Assembly: GCF_000425345.1 (NCBI RefSeq)
Contig: NZ_AUDG01000002.1
Location: 140,789 to 204,788, forward strand
Direction of reading: 5' to 3'
Length of the DNA: 64,000 nucleotides
From: Rheinheimera baltica DSM 14885
Lineage (GTDB): Bacteria; Pseudomonadota; Gammaproteobacteria; Enterobacterales; Alteromonadaceae
Positions 9,255 through 18,510 of this stretch are shown in pieces; within the stretch, counting starts at the first letter, position 1, and each line of letters opens with the position of its first letter. The notes under the pieces were generated by a model. The model saw only the letters and a list, made by a program, of their open reading frames with translations. It had not been told where the DNA came from and did no database searches. The position numbers and the translations under genes were made by a program.

Positions 9255-11117
9255 ATGGCGTTAGATATTAACGATTACCCGTTATTGGCTCAGGCTAATT
9301 TACCCGAGCAATTACGGCAGTTACCACAGGAAAAACTTCCGGCGTTGAGTGCGGAACTTCGCGGCTATTTGTTGCAAAGCGTTAGCCAAAGCAGCGGTCA
9401 TTTCGCCTCTGGTTTAGGTACTGTTGAACTGACAGTAGCTTTACATTATGTCTATAACACGCCGTTCGATCGCGTGATTTGGGATGTTGGTCATCAGGCG
9501 TATCCGCATAAAATTCTTACCGGACGTGCTGAACGTATGCATAGCATTCGGCAAAAAGATGGCTTGCACCCGTTTCCGTATCGCGATGAAAGCGAATATG
9601 ACGTGTTGTCTGTTGGCCATTCCAGCACGTCAATAAGTGCGGCCTTGGGCATGGCAATTGCCGCGCAACAAGCACGCAATAACCGCAAAGTCGTTGCCGT
9701 TATTGGCGATGGCGCCATTACTGCGGGTATGGCATTTGAAGCATTAAATCATGCCGGTGAAGTGCGCCCGGATATGCTGGTTATTTTAAATGATAACGAA
9801 ATGTCGATATCAGAAAATGTCGGTGCATTAAACCGTTACTTTGCCAGAATTTTATCCGGTAGTTTTTACACCAGTTTACGTGAAGGCGGTAAAAAAATAC
9901 TTCGTGGCGTGCCACCGCTGCATGAACTGGCTAGCCGGGCCGAAGAACACTTCAAAGGTATGGTTACGCCAGGCACGTTTTTTGAAGAATTAGGCTTTAA
10001 TTATATTGGCCCAATTGATGGTCACGATGTGCTGGGCTTGGTTGATACCATTCGTAACATGCGTAATCTAAAAGGCCCTCAACTGCTGCATATTGTAACC
10101 AAAAAAGGCAAAGGCTATGCTCCGGCAGAAGCGGATCCTATTGGTTATCATGCAGTGTCTAAATTTAACCCGGCCGATGAAAAACAGCCGGCAAAAAAAG
10201 CTAGCTTGCCAACATTTTCGAATATTTTTGGTAACTGGATTTGTGACATGGCAGCTCAAGATGAACGCTTGCAAGCCATTACACCTGCCATGCGTGAAGG
10301 CTCAGACTTAGTTCGTTACTCTAAAACCTACCCTAAACGCTATTTTGACGTTGCTATCGCCGAACAACACGCGGTAACGCTAGCTGCCGGGCTTGCGATT
10401 GAAGGGTTAAAACCAGTAGTGGCCATTTACTCCAGCTTTTTGCAACGAGGCTATGATCAGCTTATTCATGATGTTGCCTTACAGAACCTGGATGTATTAT
10501 TTGCCATTGATCGAGCTGGCATTGTCGGTGCAGACGGCCCTACTCATCAAGGAGCCTTTGATATCAGCTTTATGCGCTGTATCCCCAATATGGTGATTAT
10601 GGTGCCATCTGACGAAGATGAGTGCCGGCAGATGTTATATAGCGGTTATCAGTTTAATGGTCCGGCGGCAGTACGATATCCGCGCGGTTCAGGTACAGGC
10701 ATTGCGCCACAGTCAAACATGCAGTTAATCCCCATAGGCAAAGCTAAAGTCGTTCATCAAGGCAAGCGTGTTGCTATACTGGCTTTTGGGCCTTTACTAG
10801 CCGAATGCCAGCACGTTGCTAAACAACTTGACGCCACCTTGGTCGACATGCGTTTTGTTAAACCGCTGGATGCAGCTTTGTTGACGGAGCTTGCCGGACA
10901 CCATGAGCTGTTTGTTACGGTTGAAGATAATGCCATTATGGGTGGTGCAGGCTCTGCGATAAACGAATTTGTCGCTAACGATACATTGGCCATTAGCTGT
11001 TTGAATATTGGCTTGCCAGATCAGTTTATTAAACATGGTAGCCAGCAAGAAATCTATGCCGAATTGGGTTTAGACAGCACAGGTATTCTCGCGAGTATCC
11101 AACACCGGCTTAAATAA
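9255..11117 (+). CDS. dxs: 1-deoxy-D-xylulose-5-phosphate synthase
   Basis: Thiamine-diphosphate enzyme that joins pyruvate and glyceraldehyde 3-phosphate, the entry step of the MEP isoprenoid pathway, also feeding thiamine and pyridoxal. The 620-residue protein has W-D-V-G-H-Q-A-Y (74-83), the cofactor motif G-D-G at 151-153 ending in N-D-N at 179-181, and the catalytic glutamate region [10 protein letters not shown] in the pyrimidine domain, followed by the transketolase C-terminal domain. Third gene of xseB-ispA-dxs, 14 bases behind ispA, and closed by a strong terminator. Confidence 0.97.
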   Translation: MALDINDYPLLAQANLPEQLRQLPQEKLPALSAELRGYLLQSVSQSSGHFASGLGTVELTVALHYVYNTPFDRVIWDVGHQAYPHKILTGRAERMHSIRQKDGLHPFPYRDESEYDVLSVGHSSTSISAALGMAIAAQQARNNRKVVAVIGDGAITAGMAFEALNHAGEVRPDMLVILNDNEMSISENVGALNRYFARILSGSFYTSLREGGKKILRGVPPLHELASRAEEHFKGMVTPGTFFEELGFNYIGPIDGHDVLGLVDTIRNMRNLKGPQLLHIVTKKGKGYAPAEADPIGYHAVSKFNPADEKQPAKKASLPTFSNIFGNWICDMAAQDERLQAITPAMREGSDLVRYSKTYPKRYFDVAIAEQHAVTLAAGLAIEGLKPVVAIYSSFLQRGYDQLIHDVALQNLDVLFAIDRAGIVGADGPTHQGAFDISFMRCIPNMVIMVPSDEDECRQMLYSGYQFNGPAAVRYPRGSGTGIAPQSNMQLIPIGKAKVVHQGKRVAILAFGPLLAECQHVAKQLDATLVDMRFVKPLDAALLTELAGHHELFVTVEDNAIMGGAGSAINEFVANDTLAISCLNIGLPDQFIKHGSQQEIYAELGLDSTGILASIQHRLK

Positions 11118-11141
11118 AAAAGTAACGTTGACAGCACAACA

Positions 11142-11168
11142 AGCCCGCAGCTAAAGCGGGCTTTTTTT
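11142..11168 (+). terminator. Rho-independent terminator after dxs
   Basis: AGCCCGC and GCGGGCT form a 7-bp GC-rich stem with a 7-base loop, followed on the plus strand by seven T. It ends the xseB-ispA-dxs operon; the convergent sensor gene stops 4 bases beyond it. Confidence 0.92.
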
Positions 11169-11171
11169 GTG

Positions 11172-14100
11172 TCAGAAAAGCGAATTTTTTAGTTCAAAGT
11201 GTGCCAAACCTGCTGCCAAAAGTCGCTCAACTTGCGCTTCAATATGTGACGAATCTTCAAACTCAAAGGCGTCAACCTGCTGGTCAAACACAATAGTAGC
11301 CACCCCATTCTTACCAGCATGTTTGACATGATAAAGTGCCATCTCTGCTAGCTGTAATGATATTTCCCAGTTAATCAGCTGGCCGCCAAGTAATTCTAGT
11401 GGATACACTGCATAGCCCACCGAACAGGAGAGCCTGGTACGGTGTCCATCAGGCAAACTAAAGACGGTTTTGCCAATAAGCTCATTTAAACGAAAGCTAA
11501 ACTGCGGAACCAGCTCTATCTGAATATCCCGCAATACCAATACAAATTCTTCACCGGCAAAGCGCACCACATAATCTGACCCCCGGGTTTCACGAATAAG
11601 CAATGCGGCCACTTGCTGAATACAGCTATCACCGGCACTATTTCCATATTGGTCATTGATTTGTTTAAAGTTATCTAAATCGAGATGAATTAAGGCAACG
11701 CATTTCCCCTGAGACTGCATAGACTCTCTGTTACGCTGGAAATGCTCAATATCTTTAGGTAGCTGCTCAAACATAAACCGACGATTACGTAGTCCGGTTA
11801 AACTGTCTTTGTGCGTTAGCAGCGTTAGCTGTTCATTGACTTCGTTTAGTTTAAGATTGCTGTTTTCCAGCTCCTGCGTGCGCTGCCTTACCAAACGTTC
11901 CAGCTGCAATTGCTGATTAACGGTGTTGCGCCGTAGCAGCCACAAAATACCATAAAAGCAAAATAAAATAAGGATCAGCCATAAACCACGGTAAACCAGG
12001 GTTTCATCAAAACGTTTTGGAATAATAAGCTGCAGTTGTGCGGATTGATTATCAGTCCACACACCACTATCAAACCGGCTTTGTAAACGAAAGACAAAAT
12101 GTCCCGGAGTCAGGTTAGTGTAAACGGCTTCACGGCGCTCTGCGACGTCGTGCCATTGTTGATCAAACCCTTCCAACTGATAACGAAACTGTAACGCGGC
12201 AGGTTTAATAAATTCCAACGCGGAGTATTTCACCGTAAAATTACGATCATCAAGATCCAACACCAAGCGCGATTGTTGATTTTCAATGACATATTGTCGT
12301 TGGCCCTGGACCATTTTAATAACCGGCAACAAATCCCCTGCTCGTTTTCGCTCCAACTTAAGCGGTACTGCAACCACCCCCTTGAGTGTCGGATACCAAT
12401 ATTGATTTTGCCAGCGCACTACTTTTGCATGCCCAGCCCCATTACAACATCGTCCAGGAACGGTACCTAACTGACGGTCATACGGGCCAAGTATCTCGTC
12501 GGCTAAGACTATGTCTGTGGCTAAGTTAGGTAGTTCAGCGACATTTACACGAAAAATACCCTTGTTGCTACTTACCCACACCGTCGCTGAGTCGATATCA
12601 TATATCAGGCTAACAACAGGACTATGCGGTAAACCATTTCCAGAGTGCCATTGCAACCAGCCACCTTGATTTTGCGAGATAAAAATACCGTCATCCAGTG
12701 TGGCAGCGATAATAGTGTTGTCCGGCAGTACAAGCAGTGCTGTTATGTAACTATTGTAAAGTGCTGAACCAACGCCAAGACGACTTAAATTACTGTCCTG
12801 ATACTGGTATAAACCCCGCGTCGTGCCAAATACGACCCTACCTTGATGTTGTTGCAACACCGTAATATTTCGCGATTCTAATACATCATTCTCGACAAAA
12901 GGCGAGAGTACATTGTCACGGTAATGGTATAACCCCATTACCGTCCCTATCCAAAGTCCGTCAGTGTCATCGGGTTGTAACAGCCGAACTGCAAAACCGG
13001 TCAACTCGTCAAATTGGTTGCTCAATTTTGCACTACCGCGCTGATACCGTTTAACGCCGTGATCATTAGCTAGCCACATTTGCTCCGGATCCGGCCAGTA
13101 CAGATCATGCACCGTGCTGGCGCCAAGTTGTGCAGCATCTAACAACCGGGTGTATTGTCCTTCTGCGGTAAGCTCGCCTATGTCAGACTGTCCAGCAATA
13201 AGCAACGTATTCGCTGGCGAGACAGCAACACTGCGGATCACTGGGTCGGCGTCAGCTGGCACAATACGGCGAATATTACCCACCGAAGCCCGATATATAC
13301 CGTCACTAAAACTGGCTAACCAAATATTGTTATCTTTATCTTCAAAAATATCGCTAAACCACGGATAGCTGCCAAGCTCGTCGCCGGTGATGTGTTGCCA
13401 AGCCTGTTCATTATGTCGATGAAATAATTTTCGATGTGCCGAAATCCACCGGTTGCCCCGGCTGTCACGCAGTAGCTTATATACAGCCGTATTATTTTTA
13501 TCCGGCAAATTGCATTTTGTAACGTTTCCAGCGCTATCAAGATGATAAAATCCAGCTTCACCAGCTATAAACAAATTGCCATCATCCCAATATAAATCGT
13601 AGATTGGTGTTTGCATTAGCTCTGCAGGTAATGGAAAGTTATCGGTATTTCCGTCAATATCAATACGAAATAATTTTTCGGCGCTGGCAACCCATACTTT
13701 ATTGTCAACTAATTCCAGCTGACTTACCTGAGAGCGGATTTGTTCTACACGGCTTACTTTCCCATCCCGTACCCGGTACAGTAAATCAGCTGCCACCCAT
13801 ACTTCGCCTGGTCGGATCTCAACAATTGCTGTCACTTCAGACAATATTTGATAGCGATCAAATTTTAAGGTTACGGGATCAAAACCAGACAATCCGGATT
13901 TTGTTCCTACCCACATGTAGCCGTGACTATCGTTCAATAATCGGGTAACGGCATTACTTGCCAGATGCCGCTGAGATTCTTTATTGAAATGCTCAAACTG
14001 CGTTCCGTCAAACCGGTTAAGACCGTATTGTGTTGCAAGCCAGATATAGCCTTGAGAGTCTTGACTAATCGCGCGCACAGAATTGCTGGATAAGCCTTCT

Positions 14101-14213
14101 GCACTGCCCCAATGTTTGATATCAAAATCGTAGACAGATTGTTGGTTATACGCAGGCACATTTAGAGAACACAACAATAAAAACAACAGTACGGCTTTTT
14201 TCATTGCGGCCAT
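11172..14213 (-). CDS. Membrane sensor diguanylate cyclase with periplasmic beta-propeller
   Basis: Probable signal-transduction enzyme making cyclic di-GMP in response to an extracytoplasmic cue. The 1013 residues comprise a signal peptide (to about 22), a two-component-regulator propeller with repeated W-V-G-T-K-S-G-L or W-I-G-T-V-M-G-L blades (about 30-560), a Y_Y_Y domain (about 665-730), one membrane helix (743-761), a coiled coil (765-798) and a GGDEF domain (800-960). The active-site motif reads A-G-E-E-F (886-890) instead of G-G-[DE]-E-F. An inhibitory-site R-G-S-D (877-880) sits exactly five residues before it. It lies 16 bases after pgpA, so it may be the last gene of the riboflavin/thiL operon. 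Confidence 0.88.
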   Translation of the reverse strand: MAAMKKAVLLFLLLCSLNVPAYNQQSVYDFDIKHWGSAEGLSSNSVRAISQDSQGYIWLATQYGLNRFDGTQFEHFNKESQRHLASNAVTRLLNDSHGYMWVGTKSGLSGFDPVTLKFDRYQILSEVTAIVEIRPGEVWVAADLLYRVRDGKVSRVEQIRSQVSQLELVDNKVWVASAEKLFRIDIDGNTDNFPLPAELMQTPIYDLYWDDGNLFIAGEAGFYHLDSAGNVTKCNLPDKNNTAVYKLLRDSRGNRWISAHRKLFHRHNEQAWQHITGDELGSYPWFSDIFEDKDNNIWLASFSDGIYRASVGNIRRIVPADADPVIRSVAVSPANTLLIAGQSDIGELTAEGQYTRLLDAAQLGASTVHDLYWPDPEQMWLANDHGVKRYQRGSAKLSNQFDELTGFAVRLLQPDDTDGLWIGTVMGLYHYRDNVLSPFVENDVLESRNITVLQQHQGRVVFGTTRGLYQYQDSNLSRLGVGSALYNSYITALLVLPDNTIIAATLDDGIFISQNQGGWLQWHSGNGLPHSPVVSLIYDIDSATVWVSSNKGIFRVNVAELPNLATDIVLADEILGPYDRQLGTVPGRCCNGAGHAKVVRWQNQYWYPTLKGVVAVPLKLERKRAGDLLPVIKMVQGQRQYVIENQQSRLVLDLDDRNFTVKYSALEFIKPAALQFRYQLEGFDQQWHDVAERREAVYTNLTPGHFVFRLQSRFDSGVWTDNQSAQLQLIIPKRFDETLVYRGLWLILILFCFYGILWLLRRNTVNQQLQLERLVRQRTQELENSNLKLNEVNEQLTLLTHKDSLTGLRNRRFMFEQLPKDIEHFQRNRESMQSQGKCVALIHLDLDNFKQINDQYGNSAGDSCIQQVAALLIRETRGSDYVVRFAGEEFVLVLRDIQIELVPQFSFRLNELIGKTVFSLPDGHRTRLSCSVGYAVYPLELLGGQLINWEISLQLAEMALYHVKHAGKNGVATIVFDQQVDAFEFEDSSHIEAQVERLLAAGLAHFELKNSLF

Positions 14214-14229
14214 CTCTTTCTCTAATAGG

Positions 14230-14709
14230 TTAACCCAGCGGTAAAAAGGGAATTAAAAGTTGCAACGAAGCCAATGCAGCCAAACCCGCCGCGATGTCAT
14301 CCAGCATAATGCCAATACCACCATGAACAGATCTGTCCAACACGCTAATCGGCCAGGGTTTTACAATATCAAACAGTCGAAACAACACAAAGCCAACGAG
14401 TAGGGTTTGCCAATGAAGTGGCGCCCACAACATCGTGATACCTAAACCAATTATTTCGTCCCATACGATAGCACCATGGTCGTGTTCACCTATATCACGG
14501 GCAGTCTGACCACACAAGTAAACCCCGAGCGCGCTACCAAGCACAACAAAGGTTAGCAAATAAATGTTTCCTGCCCACAACAACAACACCACTAACGGAA
14601 TAGCGGCAATTGTCCCCATAGTGCCCGGTGCTTTAGGCGACAAGCCACTGCCAAAACCCAGAGCTAGGAACTGATACCATTTTGTTAAATCAAATTGCAC
14701 TTTATTCAT
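14230..14709 (-). CDS. pgpA: Phosphatidylglycerophosphatase A
   Basis: Removes phosphate from phosphatidylglycerol phosphate in the inner membrane to give phosphatidylglycerol. The 159-residue protein has the PgpA pattern G-F-G-S-G-L-S-P-K-A-P-G-T-M-G-T near the N-terminus, V-W-D-E-I-I-G-L, F-R-L-F-D-I-V-K-P-W-P and G-G-I-G-I-M-L-D-D-I-A-A-G near the C-terminus, together with several membrane helices. Its start overlaps the thiL stop by 4 bases (ATGA), a conserved thiL-pgpA arrangement. Confidence 0.95.
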   Translation of the reverse strand: MNKVQFDLTKWYQFLALGFGSGLSPKAPGTMGTIAAIPLVVLLLWAGNIYLLTFVVLGSALGVYLCGQTARDIGEHDHGAIVWDEIIGLGITMLWAPLHWQTLLVGFVLFRLFDIVKPWPISVLDRSVHGGIGIMLDDIAAGLAALASLQLLIPFLPLG

Positions 14710-15668
14710 CCGAAGTGCGTAAAACCAGTATGTTGATAAGGGAATGCCTGCTCACCATATTTAAGTTCTAATTTACCCGCTACACCGGTTATACGGCCAA
14801 TACAACTAACCGCAACGCCATAAGGCGATAGCAACACATCCAGCGAGCCTCTCTTGGCCTCTGGTACGGTAAACAATAACTCGTAGTCTTCTCCGCCTGA
14901 TAATGCCAATTGCATTGCCGTGGCAGTGTCACAGCTATCTTTAATTGCTTGCGACAAAGGAATTCGAGCAACGTCAACACTGGCTCCCACGCCTGAACGG
15001 GCTAAAATATGCTGAATATCGCTATATAAACCGTCAGATAAATCCATCGCACTGCTGGCGATATTGCGCAAAGCTTGCCCCAACGCTACGCGGGCAGAAG
15101 GATAATGAAAACGTTGTAAAATATGGGTTTGATGTTTCTTACTGACGTCATGCCGCCCCTGACACAACTGCAACCCCAACGCGGCATCTCCCAATGTCCC
15201 CGTAACGTAGATGTAATCACCCACTTTAGCACCACTGCGTGTAAGAGCCTTGCCACGAGGTACAATGCCTTTAGCAATCATCGTGAGACTCATAGGGCCG
15301 CGGGTTGTATCACCGCCGATTAATTGGCAGTTATAATATTCTGCTGTTTCATGAAGGCCAGCCGCGAAGGCCGAAACCCAGGCTTCATCAACTACGGGCA
15401 AGGTTAATGCTAACGATAACCAAGTTGGCTCAGCGCCCATGGCAGCTAAATCGCTGACATTAACGGCAACAAGCTTATGACCAAGGGCCCGCGGATCATC
15501 ATCAGGAAAAAAATGTGTCCCTACAACCATGGTGTCCGTGGTTACAACCAGGTCGTAATTATCACGAACCTGTAACACGGCACCGTCATCCCCGACGCCA
15601 ACAGCAGTATCGGAGCGCGCAGTACCACATTTGGAGAAATATTGAGCAATGAGTTCGAATTCACCCAT
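14706..15668 (-). CDS. thiL: Thiamine-monophosphate kinase
   Basis: Phosphorylates thiamine monophosphate to the active cofactor thiamine diphosphate. The 320-residue enzyme begins with G-E-F-E-L-I and carries G-V-G-D-D-G-A-V (25-32), T-T-D-T-M-V-V-G-T-H-F, the A-M-G-A-E-P segment, G-G-D-T-T-R-G and the S-G-G-E-D-Y-E-L-L-F-T motif near 245, all typical of the PurM/ThiL fold. It follows nusB by 33 bases, with a small hairpin in between, and overlaps pgpA. The cofactor it makes is used by Dxs, encoded nearby. Confidence 0.96.
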   Translation of the reverse strand: MGEFELIAQYFSKCGTARSDTAVGVGDDGAVLQVRDNYDLVVTTDTMVVGTHFFPDDDPRALGHKLVAVNVSDLAAMGAEPTWLSLALTLPVVDEAWVSAFAAGLHETAEYYNCQLIGGDTTRGPMSLTMIAKGIVPRGKALTRSGAKVGDYIYVTGTLGDAALGLQLCQGRHDVSKKHQTHILQRFHYPSARVALGQALRNIASSAMDLSDGLYSDIQHILARSGVGASVDVARIPLSQAIKDSCDTATAMQLALSGGEDYELLFTVPEAKRGSLDVLLSPYGVAVSCIGRITGVAGKLELKYGEQAFPYQHTGFTHFG

Positions 15669-15679
15669 AAAACTAAGAA

Positions 15680-15695
15680 GCCGACAAATGTCGGC
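15680..15695 (-). other. Small hairpin between nusB and thiL
   Basis: GCCGAC and GTCGGC form a 6-bp stem with a 4-base loop inside the 33-base gap. Only a weak T-rich tail (TTCTT) follows on the minus strand, so partial termination or transcript processing is possible but unproven. Confidence 0.4.
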
Positions 15696-15701
15696 ACTCC
15701 T

Positions 15702-16115
15702 TCAACTTGGACGCAGAACGCGCACGGCTTTATCTAGAATACCGTTCACGAACTTATGACTATCGTCTGCAGCAAATGCCTTTGCCAGCTCGATAGCTTC
15801 GTTGATGATGACCTTATAAGGGACATCTAATCGGTATTTAAGTTCATAGGCAGATACACGAAGAATCGCTTTCTCTACGAAATCAATTTCATCAAATGGT
15901 CTATCTAAATAAGGCTTTAACGCCTCGTCCAGGGTTGCGTAGTTTTTTACCACACCGCGGACAACATCCTGAAAATAACCAACATCAAGATGTTTTACAT
16001 TAGTTTCCAGCAACAATTGTTGCTCAATATCTGCAATCGGGTTTTGGCTGACATGCCAACTGTAGATACCCTGCACTGCAAGTGACCGTGACTGACGACG
16101 GGCATTAGGTTTCAT
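15702..16115 (-). CDS. nusB: Transcription antitermination factor NusB
   Basis: Binds boxA RNA together with S10 (NusE) in ribosomal antitermination complexes. The 137-residue all-helical protein begins with the basic [15 protein letters not shown] segment and ends with the family stretch [14 protein letters not shown] and K-F-V-N-G-I-L-D-K. It is 17 bases behind ribH, the standard ribH-nusB pair of gammaproteobacteria. Confidence 0.97.
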   Translation of the reverse strand: MKPNARRQSRSLAVQGIYSWHVSQNPIADIEQQLLLETNVKHLDVGYFQDVVRGVVKNYATLDEALKPYLDRPFDEIDFVEKAILRVSAYELKYRLDVPYKVIINEAIELAKAFAADDSHKFVNGILDKAVRVLRPS

Positions 16116-16132
16116 TTCTGTGTCTCTTCCTG

Positions 16133-16597
16133 TTACAGCTTAGCTAGCAGGTTAACCATTTCCAGCGTAGACATAGCAGCCTCGCCACCTTTGTTGCCAG
16201 CTTTTGTGCCGGCACGTTCTATGGCTTGCTCAATACTATCAACGGTTAACACTCCAAAGGCAACCGGGATGTCATGTTGCATCATGACTTGCGAAATACC
16301 CTTGGTACACTCACCCGATACGTATTCGAAGTGAGGTGTGCCCCCACGGATCACCGCACCAAGTGCAATAATGCCATCATATTTTTTGCTGGCAGCCACA
16401 CGCTGCACTGCCAATGGTAACTCAAAGGCACCCGGTACCCGTATAACAGTAATATCCTGCTCAGCCACATTACCAATACGTTGCAATGTGTCTACCGCAC
16501 CGCTTAATAAACTTTCAACGATAAAGCTATTAAACCGCGCAACAACCAGCGCAAACTTTTTACCGTTGGCAGAAAATCCCGCTTCAATTACCTGCAT
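16133..16597 (-). CDS. ribH: 6,7-dimethyl-8-ribityllumazine synthase
   Basis: Penultimate riboflavin step: condenses the RibD product with 3,4-dihydroxy-2-butanone 4-phosphate. The 154-residue protein keeps the family motifs [28 protein letters not shown] and the C-terminal G-N-K-G-G-E-A-A. The catalytic histidine is in the T-P-H-F-E segment. It lies between ribBA (116 bases upstream) and nusB. Its 116-base gap from ribBA shows no clear terminator. Confidence 0.97.
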   Translation of the reverse strand: MQVIEAGFSANGKKFALVVARFNSFIVESLLSGAVDTLQRIGNVAEQDITVIRVPGAFELPLAVQRVAASKKYDGIIALGAVIRGGTPHFEYVSGECTKGISQVMMQHDIPVAFGVLTVDSIEQAIERAGTKAGNKGGEAAMSTLEMVNLLAKL

Positions 16598-16713
16598 AAG
16601 ATGCCCTTAAAATCTGACCGCTCAAAATTAGCCGTGCATAATAGCACAACACTCATAAAACCGGCATAGTCTTTATCACGCCAGTACTGGCTTAATTAAT
16701 CGCCTGCTAGCCA

Positions 16714-17823
16714 TTACTCGCTAACATAATCGACCACTTCAAGACCAAAACCCGACAATGCATGATACTTTTTCGGCTGACTAAGCAGGCGCATCTTCTT
16801 TACACCCAAACTGGCGAGTATTTGAGACCCAACGCCAACTGTACGAGAGGTGCCCGCCCATGGCGTCGCTTTTGGTTTTTCGCCGTTATCCTCTGCCTCA
16901 AAACCCTGAACGGTTCGTATCAAGGCGTCGGTACTTTCATGTTTACCTAACAACACTAATACGCCACCATCACGGGCAATCCGCTCCATCGCTGTATGCA
17001 GCGGGAAGCTACGATTAGCCGCTCGATTCGCCATTAATAAGTCGCTGAACGTATCATGTAAGTGCACCCTAACCAGCGTGGGTTCATCCGCGCTAATGTC
17101 ACCTTTTATCAAGGCAAAATGAATTTGGTTATCGATAGTGTCTTTAAAGGTTACCAGCTGAAAATCTCCCACTTCTGTAGGAAGCTGGCAACGGGCGACT
17201 TGTTCAATGGTGGTTTCGTTTAAATTCCGGTATTCAATTAAGTCCGCTATGGTGCCAATTTTTATGCCATGCTTTTTGGCAACAACTTCTAAATCTGGCC
17301 GACGCGCCATCGTACCATCGTCGTTTAGAATCTCAACAATAACAGCAGCAGGTTCAAGACCCGCTAACCGCGCTAAATCACAACCGGCTTCAGTATGGCC
17401 AGCCCGCACTAACACACCGCCATCCTGTGCCATTAATGGGAAAATATGGCCTGGCTGTACAATGTCTGAAGGTCTGGCGTCCCGTGCAACTGCGGCTTTC
17501 ACCGTGCGGGCACGATCGGCAGCAGAAATTCCTGTTGTTACGCCTTCAGCGGCTTCAATTGACACGGTAAAGTTAGTGGCAAAAGGCGACTTGTTTGCAT
17601 CTACCATCAGCGGCAATGCTAATTGCGTACAGCGTTTTCTGGTCAGGGTTAAACAAATTAATCCGCGCCCATGTGTGGCCATAAAGTTTATGGCTTCGGG
17701 CGTGACATACTCGGCGGCCATCACCAAGTCGCCTTCGTTTTCACGATCCTCATCATCCATCAGAATAACCATTTTCCCCTGACGAATGTCTTCAATTATT
17801 TCTGTAGGCGTATTCAGCTGCAT
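16714..17823 (-). CDS. ribBA: 3,4-dihydroxy-2-butanone-4-phosphate synthase with degenerate GTP cyclohydrolase II domain
   Basis: The N-terminal half (1-200) is a complete RibB domain that converts ribulose 5-phosphate to the four-carbon riboflavin precursor, with [10 protein letters not shown] (23-32) and [10 protein letters not shown]. The C-terminal half (205-369) has the RibA fold, but the zinc-binding cysteines are gone: where active enzymes read R-V-H-S-E-C this one has R-V-H-L-H-D (252-257), and the C-D-C-G motif reads A-N-R-A-A-N. GTP cyclohydrolase II activity is therefore unlikely, and a separate ribA is expected elsewhere. ATG 17823 is preferred over the in-frame TTG at 17829 because of a GGG site upstream. 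Confidence 0.93.
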   Translation of the reverse strand: MQLNTPTEIIEDIRQGKMVILMDDEDRENEGDLVMAAEYVTPEAINFMATHGRGLICLTLTRKRCTQLALPLMVDANKSPFATNFTVSIEAAEGVTTGISAADRARTVKAAVARDARPSDIVQPGHIFPLMAQDGGVLVRAGHTEAGCDLARLAGLEPAAVIVEILNDDGTMARRPDLEVVAKKHGIKIGTIADLIEYRNLNETTIEQVARCQLPTEVGDFQLVTFKDTIDNQIHFALIKGDISADEPTLVRVHLHDTFSDLLMANRAANRSFPLHTAMERIARDGGVLVLLGKHESTDALIRTVQGFEAEDNGEKPKATPWAGTSRTVGVGSQILASLGVKKMRLLSQPKKYHALSGFGLEVVDYVSE

Positions 17824-17835
17824 AACCAACCCTAT

Positions 17836-18486
17836 TTATAAAAAACCGCGCTGAGACAACAGCGCCATACTAACGCCGCCATTGGCTTTGTCGGTATCCT
17901 TGTGAAGTAAACGTTCCAAATAGCGGGCAATAACATCGACTTCCAGATGTACTTTAGTGCCCACTTCAAGGCGTGAAATTGTAGTTTGTGTGGCGGTATG
18001 AGGCACTATTGTTAGCCGCAAGGCGTCTTTATTTACTTCGTTGACCGTCAAACTAACACCGTCAATGGTAACCGAGCCTTTAGTTGCAATGTAGTGCGCC
18101 AATGCGTTTGGCAACGCCAACCAGATATGCCAGGACCTTCCAGCGCTTTCAATACGAACGACCTCTGTTACCCCATCAACGTGGCCGCTGACAATATGTC
18201 CACCCAAGCGTGTTGTAGGCAACATCGCTTTTTCCAGATTAATAACCTGCCCCCGCTGATAATGGCCGAATAAGGTATTGGCTAAGGTTTCTGACGACAC
18301 GTCAGCACAAAAGCTATTTGCGCTTAGCTGGGTTACGGTTAAACATACTCCATTGCTGGCAATACTGTCGCCGAGCTTTACGTCGGTAAAATCTAAACTA
18401 TTGCTGTGAATCGTCACCGTAAGATCTGCACCTTGACGCACGATCTCCGTAAGAGTACCCGTGGCTTCAACGATACCTGTAAACAT
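17836..18486 (-). CDS. ribE: Riboflavin synthase, alpha chain
   Basis: Dismutates two 6,7-dimethyl-8-ribityllumazine molecules to riboflavin. The 216-residue protein opens with the invariant M-F-T-G-I-V-E and contains two homologous lumazine-binding barrels (about 1-90 and 97-187), each with S-I-A-S-N-G-V-C-L-T-V or S-V-T-I-D-G-V-S-L-T-V. It sits 24 bases behind ribD and 12 bases ahead of ribBA in the same operon. Confidence 0.97.
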   Translation of the reverse strand: MFTGIVEATGTLTEIVRQGADLTVTIHSNSLDFTDVKLGDSIASNGVCLTVTQLSANSFCADVSSETLANTLFGHYQRGQVINLEKAMLPTTRLGGHIVSGHVDGVTEVVRIESAGRSWHIWLALPNALAHYIATKGSVTIDGVSLTVNEVNKDALRLTIVPHTATQTTISRLEVGTKVHLEVDVIARYLERLLHKDTDKANGGVSMALLSQRGFL

Positions 18487-18510
18487 AATTTCTCTCTTGT
18501 ACCACTGAGA

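Noticed and set aside
16598..16713. FMN riboswitch in the riboflavin operon
   Set aside because: The gaps before ribD, ribBA and ribH were read on the minus strand; none shows the conserved FMN aptamer segments.
17207..17782. Antisense open frame of 191 codons inside ribBA
   Set aside because: Shadow of the conserved ribBA gene; composition is Ser/Thr/Ala/Arg-rich with no recognisable domain or start signal.
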